A stretch of 64,000 nucleotides of DNA from NCBI GenBank assembly GCA_016839705.1, contig JAEOTR010000014.1:1-64000 (forward strand), written 5' to 3'. A program made the translations under genes and the position numbers. A model generated the notes under the pieces. That model was not told where the DNA came from, did no database searches, and was given only the letters and a program-made list of their open reading frames with translations. This document shows, one piece after another, positions 36,070-44,950 of this stretch. This stretch comes from Promethearchaeota archaeon (lineage in GTDB: Archaea > Asgardarchaeota > Lokiarchaeia > Sigyniarchaeales > SOKP01). Numbering within the stretch: position 1 is the first letter of the stretch; each line of letters starts with the position of its first letter.

Positions 36070-36951
36070 TTATAATTGCCTCCGTTTGAATAATATTGCT
36101 GCTAATATCAAGAAAACAACTGTATTTACGAGTAACAAAGTAATTCCCATACCAACTGTAGGAGTCACCCATTGACCAATTGTAAAATCTCCTCCTGGAC
36201 CAAACGGGCCGCCACCACTACCACTAAATGAAAATTCGACAAACCTTGGATCTGGAAATGGATTATTAAGTATCCCTGTGATAAGAGACCCTAAGTATGC
36301 TAAAGAATATAAAGGTTCAAAACTATCAGCTAAAATAAATGAAACTATCTGATCGGCTATATTCAATCCTATTAATAGGATTACTAATGTAGATATGATT
36401 GTAAGATTTACACTTCTCATGAATGAACTAAAGAAAGTTACAAAGCTGCTTAAAGCTATAACATATAATATCGCAATACCATATGAATAAAATAGCCTAA
36501 TATTGATAGGTCCGCTATAGTAAAAAAATCCTAAAAGCCCAAGTATAAAGTAATAAATTGAAATAATCGCAATAACTAAAATTAGATTCCCAAAATATTT
36601 CCCTAATATCAACTTATATTTGTTGATTTTTGGAAACACAATAAACCCCGTTTTTTTATCATACTCAGAGCAAATAATTCCCGAGAAAAACAAACAAGCT
36701 GCAAATAAAGTTAAGAAGGAAATAAATTGTAATCCTGTATTAAAGAATTCTGTTTGTGTGTTAGATAATAAATAAGAAGGTATCGCAGGTAGTACATATC
36801 CCAGTAAAAAACTGATTAATATGGTAATTCCTAAAAAGAAATAAAACTTCTTTTTTTGCTTTTTCAATTCGAATATAATTGTATAAAGCACAGGCTTTAT
36901 CCCTATATGGGTGATCGTTCTCTCTGCCATTTTTTTATTCACCTTCCTCAT
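36070..36951 (-). CDS. ABC-2 type transporter permease
   Basis: This 293-residue protein has six hydrophobic segments (about 38-58, 88-110, 133-158, 163-184, 192-215 and 270-290). A cytoplasmic N-terminal leader and the loop GIICSEYDKKTGFIVFP are typical of ABC-2 permeases. A Gly-rich outer loop (about 245-262) precedes the last helix. The start overlaps the ATPase gene by 17 bases. The cargo is unknown; drug, peptide or lipid export are usual. Confidence 0.85.
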   Translation of the reverse strand: MRKVNKKMAERTITHIGIKPVLYTIIFELKKQKKKFYFFLGITILISFLLGYVLPAIPSYLLSNTQTEFFNTGLQFISFLTLFAACLFFSGIICSEYDKKTGFIVFPKINKYKLILGKYFGNLILVIAIISIYYFILGLLGFFYYSGPINIRLFYSYGIAILYVIALSSFVTFFSSFMRSVNLTIISTLVILLIGLNIADQIVSFILADSFEPLYSLAYLGSLITGILNNPFPDPRFVEFSFSGSGGGPFGPGGDFTIGQWVTPTVGMGITLLLVNTVVFLILAAILFKRRQL

Positions 36952-37963
36952 TTATTTCATTATCTTTTACCATTTCTGCATACACTCTCTCCAACTGGGA
37001 TGTTTTAGGTTGAGTAAATGAGATCACCGTAAAATCTGATTCGAATTCTCTTATTAGAATTTTTAAGATTTCTCCCTTAGATTCGCTTTTTCCATCAAAA
37101 TATACTTTTAAACCTTGATGCTCAGGGAAATACTTTATGGGTATTTTTGAGATATTGGGATCTAAGTTCTTATCTAAATAGGGATTAAGATTTTCAGTCA
37201 ATCTTTTTAATAAGGGATCTAATTCACTTGCGTTAAGAGGATTTAACAGGACTGCATTTACTTCACTTGTTTTTAACGTGAGAGCTAAATTTTCTACTGA
37301 ATCGAAGCCTATTATCGAACCTAAGTTGATTAAAGCAATTTTATCACACACTTCAGATATTTCATATAGCATGTGAGATGCTACGAATATAGTTTTTCCT
37401 AGCGCTTGAAGCTCCCTAATGTATTTTCTTATTTCAACGCGAGCTAAAGGATCTAACCCTGTCTGAGGTTCATCTAATATTATAATCTCTGGATCATGAA
37501 TAATAGCTTGAATAATTCCTAACTTCTGTGTCATTCCTTTAGAAAAATTTTTAACTTTCTCATGTTTCCAATCAGAAAGTTTAAACAATTTTAGTAATTC
37601 ATTTATTCTCTGATTTATTTTATCTTTTGGATATTTTTGAAGATTCGCGAAATATCTAAGAAGTTGATTAGCAGTCATATTGTAAAAATTAGGGATATCT
37701 ATTAAAAATCCAATTTGGGTTACCGTACTAGAAACATGTTGTAAATCTTCTAATTCGCTATGATTTGTTCGCATTAAGATTCTTCCTGAATTTGGTCTTA
37801 ATATTTTGGCAATCATTTTGATTGTAGTTGTTTTTCCTGCACCATTAGGTCCTACCAATCCAATTGTTTCACCTCTACATACTTCTAAGTTAATTTGATT
37901 CACCGCTGTAAAGTTACCGAACTTTTTTGTTAAATTCTCTAATTTAAGCACAATTTCTGACAT
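36935..37963 (-). CDS. ABC transporter ATP-binding protein
   Basis: Walker A is GPNGAGKTT (38-46), the signature is FSKGMTQKLG (an LSGGQ variant with Lys), Walker B is EIIILDEPQTGLDP, and the switch His lies in VASHML. A C-terminal extension of about 115 residues (230-342) is of the kind found in drug- and antibiotic-export ATPases. It is the first transporter gene after the PadR regulator, 36 bases downstream. Confidence 0.92.
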   Translation of the reverse strand: MSEIVLKLENLTKKFGNFTAVNQINLEVCRGETIGLVGPNGAGKTTTIKMIAKILRPNSGRILMRTNHSELEDLQHVSSTVTQIGFLIDIPNFYNMTANQLLRYFANLQKYPKDKINQRINELLKLFKLSDWKHEKVKNFSKGMTQKLGIIQAIIHDPEIIILDEPQTGLDPLARVEIRKYIRELQALGKTIFVASHMLYEISEVCDKIALINLGSIIGFDSVENLALTLKTSEVNAVLLNPLNASELDPLLKRLTENLNPYLDKNLDPNISKIPIKYFPEHQGLKVYFDGKSESKGEILKILIREFESDFTVISFTQPKTSQLERVYAEMVKDNEINEEGE

Positions 37964-37999
37964 TGTTTTCAGTTTTTTATTAACATTTTTTATTTAAAT

Positions 38000-38620
38000 T
38001 TATGTATCAGACCTTAATTCTGAAATTTTTTTATCGATGTCTGTTAAACGTTGAGATAAATGTTCAATCTGTTTACTAATGAACAACTTCTGGATATCTA
38101 AAATTCCTAGTTGTTCTTTTTTAGATTTGTCTTCCAGTCTACCCATGAATTCACCTTTAAATGGCCCCAAAAAAGGTCCTTTCATTGAAAATCCTTGTAT
38201 TAAAGCTTTTTGAAAGGAAGGACCTTTAAGAATAAGATCTTGGAGGTCTTCCTTAAGAAAATCATCCCCAAGTTCAGATGTAGAGAAGATAATAGATCTC
38301 ATCGATTCTCTTATCTCCCTTTCTTTTTGTAGCATTAAATCTAATATTTCTTTACCTTTCCTTGTAAGTTCATATACTTTTTTCGAATCATCTGGATCAT
38401 GAGTTTTTTGTTGTTTTATTAACTCTTTATCTCGTAGATCCTTAAGGACAGTATACATAGTCGAGTCGGTAGGTGACCATACTCCTAGAGTACGTTGCTC
38501 TATCAGCTTTTTGATATGATACCCATGCGATGGTTCTTTATTCAAAACTAAAAGCACAAAGATGTTAACAAAACCTTTTTTCATGGTTCTCTCGAATTTG
38601 TCTGCGATATTTTCAACCAT
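38000..38620 (-). CDS. PadR-family regulator of the ABC exporter operon
   Basis: The winged helix runs over the first 110 residues (MKKGFVNIFVLLVLNKEPSHG, STMYTVLKDLRDKELI, YELTRKGKEIL), with a C-terminal helical dimer region. I start it at the ATG at 38620, which gives MVENIADKFERT and about 206 residues. A longer frame reaching 38728 runs through the operator and TATA box and is not believable as coding. It stands ahead of ATPase, permease and anchored protein and is their likely repressor. Confidence 0.87.
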   Translation of the reverse strand: MVENIADKFERTMKKGFVNIFVLLVLNKEPSHGYHIKKLIEQRTLGVWSPTDSTMYTVLKDLRDKELIKQQKTHDPDDSKKVYELTRKGKEILDLMLQKEREIRESMRSIIFSTSELGDDFLKEDLQDLILKGPSFQKALIQGFSMKGPFLGPFKGEFMGRLEDKSKKEQLGILDIQKLFISKQIEHLSQRLTDIDKKISELRSDT

Positions 38621-38650
38621 AATTTTCAACTTTTGAAATATTACTACGTT

Positions 38651-38666
38651 TATCGATACATCGACA
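38651..38666 (-). promoter_or_regulatory. TCGATA operator of the PadR/ABC operon
   Basis: TGTCGATGTATCGATA on the minus strand shares TCGATRTATCGATA with the site ahead of the other PadR gene (29852-29877), 13 of 14 bases identical. It lies about 30 bases downstream of the TATA box, at the expected transcription start. Confidence 0.5.
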
Positions 38667-38693
38667 ACAATAGTAATATAACGGTAATCGAAG

Positions 38694-38701
38694 TATATAA
38701 A
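38694..38701 (-). promoter_or_regulatory. TATA box of the PadR/ABC operon
   Basis: On the minus strand TTTATATA lies about 75 bases before the PadR ATG and about 30 before the TCGATA operator. The arrangement matches the PadR-hsp20 promoter. Confidence 0.45.
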
Positions 38702-38773
38702 TTTTGAGATTATAAAAAAAAAGATCAAAGACTACACTAAATAAGTTTAGACTAAGAATTGATAATTATTACA

Positions 38774-39901
38774 TTAGATCTTTTTACCAACTTTTATGAA
38801 TTCTTTAAAGTTCTCCATATCTTTTTTCTCTATCTTCAACGCTATATAAGCACTTAAAATACTAATTCCTGCTTTCACAGAAGCACGTATTCCTAATTTA
38901 TCATGCATAGTTTTAAGTAGCCACCCTAGGATGATGTTGAATACCACTACCACTATCCAGATCGTATGGTAAGCACTTAACTGTCCCATGAAAAGTACAA
39001 GCAGAACATTATGTCCAAGAAAAATGGTGAATGAGTAGTAAGAATAGTAATAGAGAAGGTTATAGCTCTTTTTTGTTTTGATTACTTCTAATATTTCTAT
39101 CACGATGAGTATCGCTAGCGCAGCTATTATAAAACCTAATGCATAAAGATTAGATGAGATGGTGTTAAAGGTTATAAAATTAGGAAAAAAGAACAGAATA
39201 CCGAAGATACATACGGATATACCAATAACGATAGAATAAATTATTGATCTATGTGTAAACAAAAATTCTTTTTTCTTCTGTTCATCAGCATTTTTTAAGT
39301 CAAAAATGTAATCTCCCATAACAGAACCAAAAAGTACGATTCCGTAATAGTTTAAGATCCAATATGTATCAATGGGATTAAATAATATGTGATGAACGAT
39401 CCCTAAAAAACTAGGTTGTCCACTATACGGTGAAAGCATTGTTAATAAGATTTGGTTTAAGACAATTGCTATTATCGCAACGCCTACCCTTAATATTTTA
39501 GATCTTTTTAGTAAGGGCCATGCTAGTAATAGTGATACACCAATTGTTTGCAACGCGTTCCAACTCCATGTATCTGTTATATCACCACCACCAAATACCA
39601 TAGCAACGCCTAAGTTGAAAAAGAGTGCTATTATTAATATGAAAAGCGCTCTTAAGAGATAAATATTTCTCATAGTCTTCATCGACAATTTCTGTGTTTG
39701 TTGATTATTTTTATAAGCTAATGTTGAACTTACCCCTGAGATAAAGAGAAAACCTGTAGCCCCAATGGGAGCAAGAAATGCATACAACCAAAATTTAAGC
39801 CAAAAATCTTCTGGTCTTATCCAGAACTGAAGCATATGGCCATATACCATTATCCAAATAGAAAAACCCCGTAGTATATCAACACTCTTTATCCGCTGCA
39901 A
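38774..39901 (-). CDS. DUF1624/HGSNAT-like membrane acyltransferase
   Basis: This 375-residue integral membrane protein has about nine to ten helices. The start RIKSVDILRGFSIWIMVYGH is the hallmark of the DUF1624/heparan-alpha-glucosaminide acetyltransferase and acyltransferase-3 superfamily, with the likely catalytic His at about 22. GATGFLFISGVS follows, as in relatives. Members move acyl groups across the membrane onto sugars or lipids. No sugar-related gene is adjacent. A 16-base perfect palindrome lies about 75 bases upstream at 39974-39989. Confidence 0.78.
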   Translation of the reverse strand: MQRIKSVDILRGFSIWIMVYGHMLQFWIRPEDFWLKFWLYAFLAPIGATGFLFISGVSSTLAYKNNQQTQKLSMKTMRNIYLLRALFILIIALFFNLGVAMVFGGGDITDTWSWNALQTIGVSLLLAWPLLKRSKILRVGVAIIAIVLNQILLTMLSPYSGQPSFLGIVHHILFNPIDTYWILNYYGIVLFGSVMGDYIFDLKNADEQKKKEFLFTHRSIIYSIVIGISVCIFGILFFFPNFITFNTISSNLYALGFIIAALAILIVIEILEVIKTKKSYNLLYYYSYYSFTIFLGHNVLLVLFMGQLSAYHTIWIVVVVFNIILGWLLKTMHDKLGIRASVKAGISILSAYIALKIEKKDMENFKEFIKVGKKI

Positions 39902-39973
39902 TTTCCTAAAAAATGGTATTTGTTTTTTATATCTAAAATTGTGAAAGAAATATATAATATTTTATAAAAACAA

Positions 39974-39989
39974 AATTTTCTAGAAAATT
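39974..39989. promoter_or_regulatory. 16-base perfect palindrome upstream of the acyltransferase
   Basis: AATTTTCTAGAAAATT is self-complementary. It lies in a 250-base AT-rich gap without genes, ahead of the minus-strand acyltransferase gene. Chance is not excluded in such AT-rich DNA. Confidence 0.25.
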
Positions 39990-40151
39990 AGAAATCGATA
40001 GTTAATGGATTATCAAATTTTAATTATGAAATATTAGTTTTTTATTAAACAAAAGTAATCAAAAGACTAAACATATTTATTTCAATATTTTAGGGATAAA
40101 TACTGGAATTTCTTCCACTTAAATATATACATAAGATCCTAAGATCATCTC

Positions 40152-40619
40152 TTATTTAGAATCTTCTAATTCCTTTTTGCGATCCTTAATAATTTTCTTC
40201 ATGGGTCTAAATATTAAATAATGTCCTTGTTGATATGGCCTATAACCATGAAATACTTTACCAAGTTTTGAGCCAAAATAATACCAGAATAAATATGATA
40301 TAAGTAAAAAGCAAGCGATTATTTCCATTCCAGGTTGTTGAGTAATTCTATAATCGAGTCCAAATACAATAAATGAGTTCCACAAAAAGTAACTTCCCTT
40401 ATCGATCAACGGAATATTTACCCATGGAAGAAAATTTAACCATCTCATATCAAGAATTTCAAAATATATTAAGATTTCAATAGTCCATAAGGCTGAGAGA
40501 AAAATAATTGCTAGAAAAACAATCCAGTCTTTATTTCTTCTACGTAAATATTTTCGATATAAATAAGAATTTAACCAACCAGCAACAAAACTTAGAATTA
40601 ATCCTTCTATAAATCCCAT
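40152..40619 (-). CDS. Small polytopic membrane protein
   Basis: This 155-residue protein has three to four hydrophobic segments (about 4-18, 34-55, 77-90 and 98-116) and a basic cytoplasmic tail from 120 (YRPYQQGHYLIFRPMKKI). It begins exactly one base after the stop of the epimerase gene, so the two form an operon. No family is recognised. Confidence 0.65.
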   Translation of the reverse strand: MGFIEGLILSFVAGWLNSYLYRKYLRRRNKDWIVFLAIIFLSALWTIEILIYFEILDMRWLNFLPWVNIPLIDKGSYFLWNSFIVFGLDYRITQQPGMEIIACFLLISYLFWYYFGSKLGKVFHGYRPYQQGHYLIFRPMKKIIKDRKKELEDSK

Positions 40620-41750
40620 TTAGTATTCACTTTCCAACCATTTATTTTTTTGATACCATTCTGCGGTGTCCTTAGTAGCGCTTTTATAATCTGGGAATTT
40701 GAATTTAAACCCTAACTCTTTAATTTTATTATTAGAAAAAAGATATTGATGAGTTAAATAACCTGCCATTGATAAATCGACCGGAGGTCTTGAATTTAAT
40801 TTTCTAGCTTTTTTATCATTTCTTTTACTAAGCCAAAAAAGGAATTTTGAAAAAGCTTTATAAAACGGCCACCATACTGGAAAATTAAAATAATCGACAT
40901 TTAATAAATCTGCGAGATATTCAAGGAAATCTTCTTGAAAACATACATCTATAACTAGATTATAAACTTCGCCTATTGACCTAATATCTTCTACTAGATA
41001 TACAGCCGATCTAACTAAATCTTCAATATGAATTAACGGCATTACTAAACGCTTTTTTTTAGGATATATATGTACTCCTGGTCCAAATCCAGATTTATTT
41101 ACTATTTGTATTAAATGAAAAACACCATAGATTTGATATGGTCCCAGAATCGGCGCGGATCGTATAATGGTAGCCTTCAATTGATAATTAATAATATAAT
41201 CCTTCAAAATCATTTCCTGTTCCATTTTACTAATACTATAATTATTTGGAGGGTTATAAGGTGCAGTCTCATCAGTGGGGATAGGATAACCTCTTTTATC
41301 CTTTCTATATTTGGGTTCTCCATAAACACCGCATGTACTCCAATGTATAAATCTTAATCTCTCCAGATCTTGAGTTTTAATTATAATTTCAAGTAGATTT
41401 CTTGTGCCTTCTACATTTATCTTTCTTAGAAGATTAAAAGGAGCAAAATAATCATATAAACTGGCAGGGTGGAAAATAATATCATATTTTCTCTCTTGAA
41501 ACAGATTATTAAGGGTTTTTTTATCTGTTAGATCAGCAGGGATAAAAATTATTCTCTCATCCTCCAAAATTTCAGTCATATATTTAAACCGTGGACTGAA
41601 AATTGTTTCTTTTGTCATTAATTCATTTCTCTTTTCTTTGGGTAAATCTGTTGCTATGATTTTCCAATCTGGTTTTGTTTCTAATAACTCTTTTATAAGA
41701 AACGTGCCAGTATGACCTTTAGCTCCATCCACTAAAACTAATTTACTCAA
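40620..41750 (-). CDS. NAD(P)-dependent epimerase/dehydratase (extended SDR, 3-beta-HSD-like)
   Basis: The nucleotide loop is DGAKGHTGTFLIKELL (8-23). The catalytic pair is in NNYSISKMEQE (Tyr-x3-Lys near 165-169), and RSAPILGP is the substrate-domain signature. The length of 376, the inserted basic segments and VNKSGFGPGVHIYPKKKR resemble the 3-beta-hydroxysteroid dehydrogenase/sterol-decarboxylase-like and sugar-epimerase groups. The substrate is not determined: a sugar nucleotide or a lipid. The following membrane gene may keep it at the membrane. Confidence 0.83.
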   Translation of the reverse strand: MSKLVLVDGAKGHTGTFLIKELLETKPDWKIIATDLPKEKRNELMTKETIFSPRFKYMTEILEDERIIFIPADLTDKKTLNNLFQERKYDIIFHPASLYDYFAPFNLLRKINVEGTRNLLEIIIKTQDLERLRFIHWSTCGVYGEPKYRKDKRGYPIPTDETAPYNPPNNYSISKMEQEMILKDYIINYQLKATIIRSAPILGPYQIYGVFHLIQIVNKSGFGPGVHIYPKKKRLVMPLIHIEDLVRSAVYLVEDIRSIGEVYNLVIDVCFQEDFLEYLADLLNVDYFNFPVWWPFYKAFSKFLFWLSKRNDKKARKLNSRPPVDLSMAGYLTHQYLFSNNKIKELGFKFKFPDYKSATKDTAEWYQKNKWLESEY

Positions 41751-41996
41751 TTTTAACCTAATTTATGTTATTTATTTACTGTGAATTTAATTTTTTTAAG
41801 TTAAAAGAGTATTAAAGGTTTCTTCAGCACTTAAGAATAAAGTTTACAAAGAAGACTCATTATTGAAATGAAGAAGTGGTTTCTAAGTAGCTTTTGATTA
41901 TTTAATACAATATTAATATACTCATATATTAAATTATCAAATTTTGCAAATTTTGTGAAGGGATCTCCGCATGAGGTTAAAATTTTGTTGGGTTCC

Positions 41997-42356
41997 AATG
42001 AAATTCAAGAAATTTTGAGTATTATAACTAGTATATCAGATTAAACAAATTTATTAGCATTAAATGCAAGCATCGAAGCAGGAAGAGCAGGTGAAAGTGG
42101 AAGAAGCTTTGCTGTGGTAGCAGATGAATTGAGAAAACTAGCTGAAGAATCTAAAAAAGCTGTTCGGAATTCAGGAGGAAAAATAAGCACCATTTTGGAT
42201 AAAATTAAATATTCTTTTACTTCAATGGAAGAAATCAGCGCATCTACAGAACAACAAACAGCATCCATGGAAGAAATTTCAGCAACATCTCAAAAATTAG
42301 GAATTCTTGCTAAAAGGCTAAAATCTTCATTAACTTCATATGGATCTACTGAATAA
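41997..42356 (+). pseudogene. Decayed methyl-accepting chemotaxis protein signalling domain
   Basis: Reading in one frame from about 41997 gives NEIQEILSIITSISD, then an in-frame TAA at 42042-42044, then [17 protein letters not shown] and on to [17 protein letters not shown]. In the intact paralogue 950 bases downstream the stop position is a Gln codon (SIADQTNLL), so CAA has become TAA. Nothing chemoreceptor-like can be read upstream of 41994, so the membrane and linker parts are lost as well. The rest of the hairpin tip keeps the paralogue's sequence well. Confidence 0.8.
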
Positions 42357-42507
42357 GTCACTTTTATTTTTATTTTAAATTTATTTTTAATTATTTTTTT
42401 TATATTCACCTCAATATTATCCTTGTATTATATAGAATAATATATCTAAGAAAGCTTCAAAACATTAACGAAACAAGTTTAAACAAAAAGGGGTTTAAGA
42501 TTAAAAA

Positions 42508-42666
42508 ATGAAACTAATAACGTGTCACATCCCAGAAGCCTATCTTTCAGGAATAGAAGAGTTAGTTAACATGAATTTATATCCTAATCGTTCAGAAGTA
42601 ATTCGTGTAGCAATACGGGATTTGCTGAAAACTGAACTTAGTGTAATCTTGAGGAAAAAGGACTAA
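42508..42666 (+). CDS. Ribbon-helix-helix (CopG/MetJ-type) DNA-binding protein
   Basis: This 52-residue gene encodes the strand MKLITCHIPEAYLSGIEEL, a turn with PNRSEVIRVAIRDLL, and a basic tail. This is the plain archaeal RHH pattern: a beta strand that enters the DNA groove, then two helices with the S-E-x-I-R-x-A-I-R core. It is too short for usual ORF cut-offs. An A-rich leader precedes the ATG. It sits between the decayed and intact chemoreceptor genes; the target is unknown, and it could regulate either. Confidence 0.8.
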   Translation: MKLITCHIPEAYLSGIEELVNMNLYPNRSEVIRVAIRDLLKTELSVILRKKD

Positions 42667-42950
42667 TTTAAAACACCTTTTCTTCTTTTCTTTTACAAAT
42701 CATTCATGTTAATAGGGAAGATCGATTCTCCTGATGAATATTGGGATCAAATTTTGCTCTCTTACTTAATTCATCAGCTTTGTTATGCTATTTATACCTA
42801 TACATTTCGTTAGTATTTTAAATACTGATTTGTATCTATTTTTCAAAATATATCATTTTGTGCAAAAGGTGCTTTTTTTGCTAAAAAACCTTAGTAAAAG
42901 TACAAAATCGCAATTAATCCAAAAAAGAAGAATAATATGAGGAAAATTAT

Positions 42951-43769
42951 ATGTTATTTCAAACATTTGATCGTCAAACGATAATTAGCCTTTCGGCAGT
43001 GGTATCATTAATCTCTCTTATGATATTTGGTTGTTACCTCATTTTACGAAGACGAGGAAAAGGAGTAAAATCAACAGAATTTAAAGTTTTATTCCTTTTC
43101 TTCACATCGATAATTGTAATGGTAAGTATGGTAATTATCATACAAAAAGTCTTTGATAGCCATATTTTGGCACAAGCTTTTGGTTATGTCTTTGGAATCA
43201 GTTATGTCCTATTTAGTGCATATTCCATTGCAAAATTCTTTATTAAGAAAAATAATCAATTAGACAATTTGTTGAATAATGTAATCAAGTCCAGCTCAGA
43301 TGTGGCAGTGAATGTAGCAAATATCGCGACAGAATTGGCTGCGAACGCAAGCGAGGTAAATGCTGCTGCAGAAGAGATAGCTTCATCTACTCAAGAAACT
43401 ACAAATATAACAGAAGGAATTATGAAGGCCTCTACTGAAATAGATAGTGTAAATTCACTTATTACAAGCATAGCAGATCAAACTAATTTATTGGCGCTAA
43501 ACGCTAGCATTGAAGCGGGTAGAGCGGGTGAGTGGGGAAGAGGTTTTGCTGTTGTTGCAGATGAAGTTAGAAAACTGGCAGAAGAATCAAGAAAAGCAGT
43601 TAAGGATACAGGCAGTAAAATAAGCGATACAAATAGTAAAATAAACGATTCATTTAATAACATGGAAGGTATAAATTCCGCCGCAGAACAACAAACTGCG
43701 TCTATGGAAGAGATTACCGCGACAGCAACCAAGTTAGGAATGATAGCTGAAGAACTTAAAAGTGGTTAA
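42951..43769 (+). CDS. Membrane methyl-accepting chemotaxis-like protein, no sensor domain
   Basis: This 272-residue protein has three N-terminal TM segments (about 11-33, 43-63 and 73-95) joined directly to a coiled-coil MCP signalling domain (about 105-270). The tip sequence [22 protein letters not shown] is intact. There is no periplasmic loop or ligand domain, so it would sense the membrane state or a cytoplasmic signal, or act with partners. No CheA, CheW or flagellar gene lies nearby. The family call is firm and the role unknown. Confidence 0.88.
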   Translation: MLFQTFDRQTIISLSAVVSLISLMIFGCYLILRRRGKGVKSTEFKVLFLFFTSIIVMVSMVIIIQKVFDSHILAQAFGYVFGISYVLFSAYSIAKFFIKKNNQLDNLLNNVIKSSSDVAVNVANIATELAANASEVNAAAEEIASSTQETTNITEGIMKASTEIDSVNSLITSIADQTNLLALNASIEAGRAGEWGRGFAVVADEVRKLAEESRKAVKDTGSKISDTNSKINDSFNNMEGINSAAEQQTASMEEITATATKLGMIAEELKSG

Positions 43770-43842
43770 TGATAAATGTGGACCCTGTTAAAAAAGAGAA
43801 AGAATTTAAACCAAAGTTAAAAAAATTAGGATTAAGGATCAA

Positions 43843-43901
43843 AAAGTAGGAGATTCAAGAAATTTAATATAACTAATCTGAAATCTTGAAATTCCCACTT
43901 T
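43843..43901. terminator. Bidirectional hairpin between convergent genes
   Basis: Bases 43843-43860 pair with 43884-43901 over 18 positions with two mismatches and one G-U pair, around a 23-base loop, followed on the plus strand by a T-rich run (43902-43914). It lies in the 149-base gap between the convergent chemoreceptor and E1-beta genes. Confidence 0.45.
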
Positions 43902-43918
43902 AACTTTTTATTTTAAAA

Positions 43919-44950
43919 TTACTTTTTTAGAATTTCAATAGTTTTATCTACGATCTTTTTAGTGTTTGGGAGTGTTTGTTCTTCTAATTCTCTTGAATAG
44001 GGGATGGTATTTTCTGTACAGACACGACCATATTTAAATGATAAGCCTTCTTCTAAAAGAATGGCACATACCTCACCTGAGAGTCCGAAATTTTTGTAAT
44101 CTTCATCGACAACTAGTACGGCTTCTGTTTTTCCCACTGAATTTTTTATACCTTCTATATCTAGTGGAGCTATACATCTTAAATCTAAAACTTCAGCGGA
44201 AATACCTTTCTCTTCCAAAACTCGAGCAGCTTCGAGTGATTGATGAACACCCACTCCAACACTAACTAATGTTATGTCGCTTCCTTCTTTCATCTTATTT
44301 AATTTCCCTAAAGGAATTGGTTCCCATTTATCAGGTACTTCTCCCTCTATTCCCTGTTCAGGTACATCAAAAGAAACAGTCGATCTCCCACCAATCCCCA
44401 TATTATCAAGCCAATAATCGGCTAGTAATTTATGCTCGAAATAAATTACGGGGTTATCTTCATAAATAGAGGAAAGCATTAATCTTCCAGCATCAGCAGG
44501 ATTAGATGGAACTACAATCGATAATCCTGGGATATGAGCCAACCACCCCCATAGACTTTGTTCATGCTGCCCAGCATCACCATAGCCCCCACCACAAGCA
44601 GTTCTGATAACCAGAGGAACATTCCACTTATTTCCTGAAAAGAATGATATTTTAGCGGCATGATTAAGGATAGCATCCATTGCAACACTAATAAAATCTA
44701 CTAACATAATCTCGACAACTGGTCGTAAACCTGCCATAGCAGCAGTAACCGCTGCGCCAACAAAAGCACCTTCACTTATAGGCGTGTGCATAACTCTTTT
44801 TTTACCAAATCGAGCGAAAAGATTTAACCTCAAAGTGTGCACGTCTTCTCCCATAATAATAATATTCTCATCCTCTGCCATAGCATAGGCGAGTGCACTT
44901 TCGATGGCTTGAGCAAATCCCATTTTAGCCATTCTTAATCCCTCCTTCAT
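43919..44950 (-). CDS. 2-oxoacid dehydrogenase E1 component, beta subunit
   Basis: This is the beta half of the thiamine-diphosphate E1 enzyme (pyruvate, branched-chain or acetoin type). It has IIIMGEDV near the start, PISEGAFVGAAVTAAMAGLRPVVE (as in E1-beta), HEQSLWGWLAHIPGLSIVVPSNPADA, and a transketolase C-terminal domain with LVVDEDYKNFGLSGE. The length of 343 is normal. The first ATG overlaps the alpha gene by 26 bases; an ATG at 44932 would leave an eight-base overlap and begins MGFAQAIESAL, which looks like the family start. Confidence 0.9.
   Translation of the reverse strand: MKEGLRMAKMGFAQAIESALAYAMAEDENIIIMGEDVHTLRLNLFARFGKKRVMHTPISEGAFVGAAVTAAMAGLRPVVEIMLVDFISVAMDAILNHAAKISFFSGNKWNVPLVIRTACGGGYGDAGQHEQSLWGWLAHIPGLSIVVPSNPADAGRLMLSSIYEDNPVIYFEHKLLADYWLDNMGIGGRSTVSFDVPEQGIEGEVPDKWEPIPLGKLNKMKEGSDITLVSVGVGVHQSLEAARVLEEKGISAEVLDLRCIAPLDIEGIKNSVGKTEAVLVVDEDYKNFGLSGEVCAILLEEGLSFKYGRVCTENTIPYSRELEEQTLPNTKKIVDKTIEILKK

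Noticed and set aside
38621-38728. Extended N-terminus of the second PadR gene
   Set aside because: The added 36 codons run through the TATA box and operator and are not PadR-like; the ATG at 38620 is the better start.
42041-42268. Minus-strand frame of 75 codons over the decayed chemoreceptor
   Set aside because: The same mirrored frame occurs opposite the intact paralogue (43478-43732), so it is an antisense shadow of the MCP tip.
41997-43769. Chemotaxis operon
   Set aside because: No CheA, CheW, CheY, CheR or archaellum gene is present near the two MCP-like copies.
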